Shown here piece after piece: positions 40,445 through 41,275 of a DNA stretch of 41,275 nt (positions are counted from its first letter, which is position 1; every line of letters starts with the position of its first letter). The DNA comes from SIG587 sp045649505 (GTDB taxonomy: Bacteria; Bacillota; Clostridia; Oscillospirales; Acutalibacteraceae), in assembly GCA_045649505.1 (NCBI GenBank), contig JAZRQA010000042.1, positions 1 through 41,275 of the forward strand, given 5' to 3'. Under the pieces are notes generated by a model. It made no database searches and was not told where the DNA came from. It was given only the letters and a program-made list of their open reading frames with translations. Made by a program: the position numbers and the translations under genes.

Positions 40445-40930
40445 TTAAAATTTATAAATACGAAGCAAAAACCTCTCTGCTCTTCTGCGAAGTCTAAAGC
40501 TCCAACCCTTTTCGCATAAAATAGGTGTTAATAAAATCGTTTTAATTCCAACCATATTTCCGCCCAGAACATCGGTAAATATCTGGTCGCCAACTATAGC
40601 GGTATTTTCCCTTTTAATTTGCATTTTCTTAATTGCACGTATATACCCGAAAGGCAGAGGTTTAAGCCCTAAAGATATAAAATCAAGGGCTATTTTTTCA
40701 GCGAAAGGCTCTACCCTTTTTTTCTTGCTGTTTGAAAGAACGGTAAGCCTTATATTATTTTGCTTCATAAGCTCAAGCCATTCTTTAAGTCCTTTTGTCA
40801 ACTGCTGACCATGATGGGTGGATAAGGTGTTATCCACATCAAGAATAAGAGCAGTAATGCCGTTTTCGATTAAAAAAGAGGGAGATATATCCGTTACTGC
40901 ATCAAATTTGAAATTGGGTTTAAATATCAT
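40445..40930 (-). CDS. yqeG: YqeG-family HAD phosphatase
   Basis: 161-residue HAD superfamily IIIA enzyme. Motif I is ALILDVDNTLSTH near residue 30, motif II VLSNSKKKR near 65, and the motif III/IV region NTAIVGDQIFTDVLGGNMVG near 115. This family acts on phosphatidylglycerophosphate-like or unknown phosphoesters; in Bacillus it is linked to ribosome biogenesis operons. It begins only about 20 nt past the rpsU terminator and has a weak AAGGAAAT Shine-Dalgarno and no visible promoter. Confidence 0.9.
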   Translation of the reverse strand: MIFKPNFKFDAVTDISPSFLIENGITALILDVDNTLSTHHGQQLTKGLKEWLELMKQNNIRLTVLSNSKKKRVEPFAEKIALDFISLGLKPLPFGYIRAIKKMQIKRENTAIVGDQIFTDVLGGNMVGIKTILLTPILCEKGWSFRLRRRAERFLLRIYKF

Positions 40931-40949
40931 ATTGTTTTATTTCCTTGTA

Positions 40950-40986
40950 AACAAAAGCGGTTACACAAAATTGTGTAACCGCTTTT
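40950..40986 (-). terminator. terminator after rpsU
   Basis: 16-bp perfect stem, AAAAGCGGTTACACAA with its complement (40953-40968 with 40971-40986), loop of two to four bases. On the minus strand it is followed by a short, broken T-rich run (TGTTTAC), so read-through into yqeG is possible. Confidence 0.88.
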
Positions 40987-41004
40987 TAAATAAAGTAAAA
41001 TCGT

Positions 41005-41181
41005 TTAGCGGAACTTGCGCTTGCGGGCGGCTTCCGACTTCTTCTTGCGCTTTACAGAGGGCTTCTCATAATGCTCTCTCTTGCGAACTTCCTGAATAAC
41101 ACCGTCTTTTGCGGTCTGTCTCTTAAAGCGACGAAGAGCGTTGTCAAGAGACTCATTCTCTTTAATTTTTACCTGACTCAT
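41005..41181 (-). CDS. rpsU: 30S ribosomal protein S21
   Basis: 58 residues. It begins MSQVKIKENESLDNALRRFK and has the basic tail REHYEKPSVKRKKKSEAARK ending KRKFR, all typical of S21, which sits near the mRNA exit on the 30S subunit. A strong GGAGGGAGGG (41198-41189) stands 7 nt before the ATG. It has its own SigA promoter and terminator. In Firmicutes rpsU is often followed by yqeY rather than yqeG. Confidence 0.98.
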   Translation of the reverse strand: MSQVKIKENESLDNALRRFKRQTAKDGVIQEVRKREHYEKPSVKRKKKSEAARKRKFR

Positions 41182-41230
41182 CTACATTCCCTCCCTCCGC
41201 GAATCGTGCAGGGGTATATTTGCAAAGGCT

Positions 41231-41260
41231 ATTATACTACAACTCAGCAGCAAATGTCAA
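41231..41260 (-). promoter_or_regulatory. SigA promoter of rpsU
   Basis: TTGACA (41260-41255), 18-bp spacer, TATAAT (41236-41231), about 50 bp before the ATG. Confidence 0.93.
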
Positions 41261-41275
41261 GGACTTATTTTAATT

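Overview
The window is A+T-rich bacterial chromosome from a low-GC Gram-positive anaerobe of the class Clostridia, probably an uncultured gut Oscillospirales/Ruminococcaceae-type lineage. The evidence is the infC-rpmI-rplT operon with a Firmicutes-type L20 leader, the cdaA-cdaR pair, recD2 and comFC, a CD1247-type acidic protein beside efp, a Re-citrate-synthase-type enzyme with aconitase and isocitrate dehydrogenase, and strong GGAGG ribosome binding sites with SigA-type promoters (TTGACA, 17 bp, TATAAT). Almost everything is housekeeping and most genes lie on the minus strand. I see no prophage, transposase, CRISPR array, rRNA or tRNA. No gene-free stretch exceeds about 300 bases.

Layout, by coordinate. 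1-322 does not belong with the rest: it is the 5' part of a Bacteroidetes-type RelE/HigB toxin gene with a Bacteroidetes -7 promoter, fused head-on into a 3'-truncated smc; this is most likely a chimeric contig end. 318-11573 (minus) is one long tightly packed operon: TrmH-type methylase, dprA, topA, trmFO, plsX, rnc, radical SAM, smc. 11601-12969 (minus) is infC-rpmI-rplT with promoter, L20 leader/attenuator and terminator. 12978-19612 (minus) is cdaA, cdaR, a small membrane protein, recD2, comFC and an mreB homologue. 19618-21006 (minus) holds a DUF3343 protein and a cysteine desulfurase. 21145-22215 (minus) is an AI-2E-family permease, divergent from the ACT-regulator, hom, lysC operon (22365-25264, plus).

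25299-27862 (minus) is a DUF6106-like membrane protein, bifunctional NAD(P)HX repair enzyme and lipoprotein. It diverges from an orphan PqqD-like gene (27984-28253, plus), and both promoters share one palindromic -35 hexamer. ppa (28351-28884, plus) converges on a 28920-34058 minus operon that builds 2-oxoglutarate from oxaloacetate: Re-citrate synthase homologue, aconitase, isocitrate dehydrogenase, ending in a GntR/FCD regulator. A near-perfect 24-bp palindrome sits on that operon's promoter. 34199-35341 is a lone UgpC/MsmX-type sugar ABC ATPase. 35489-37907 is ispD-ispF-DUF4830-rsuA. 37981-39022 is efp and the CD1247-type metal-ligand-rich protein. 39139-40930 is yqeG, an endonuclease-IV-like protein and aroQ. 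rpsU with its own promoter and terminator closes the window.

The most interesting signals are regulatory: a hairpin that buries the Shine-Dalgarno and start codon of the unknown gene between cdaR and recD2, the shared -35 divergent promoter, the operator on the citrate operon, competing hairpins after the AI-2E permease, and several terminators placed so close to the next gene that read-through must feed it. I found no clearly new multi-gene system. All function calls come from reading motifs and gene order; no search was run.
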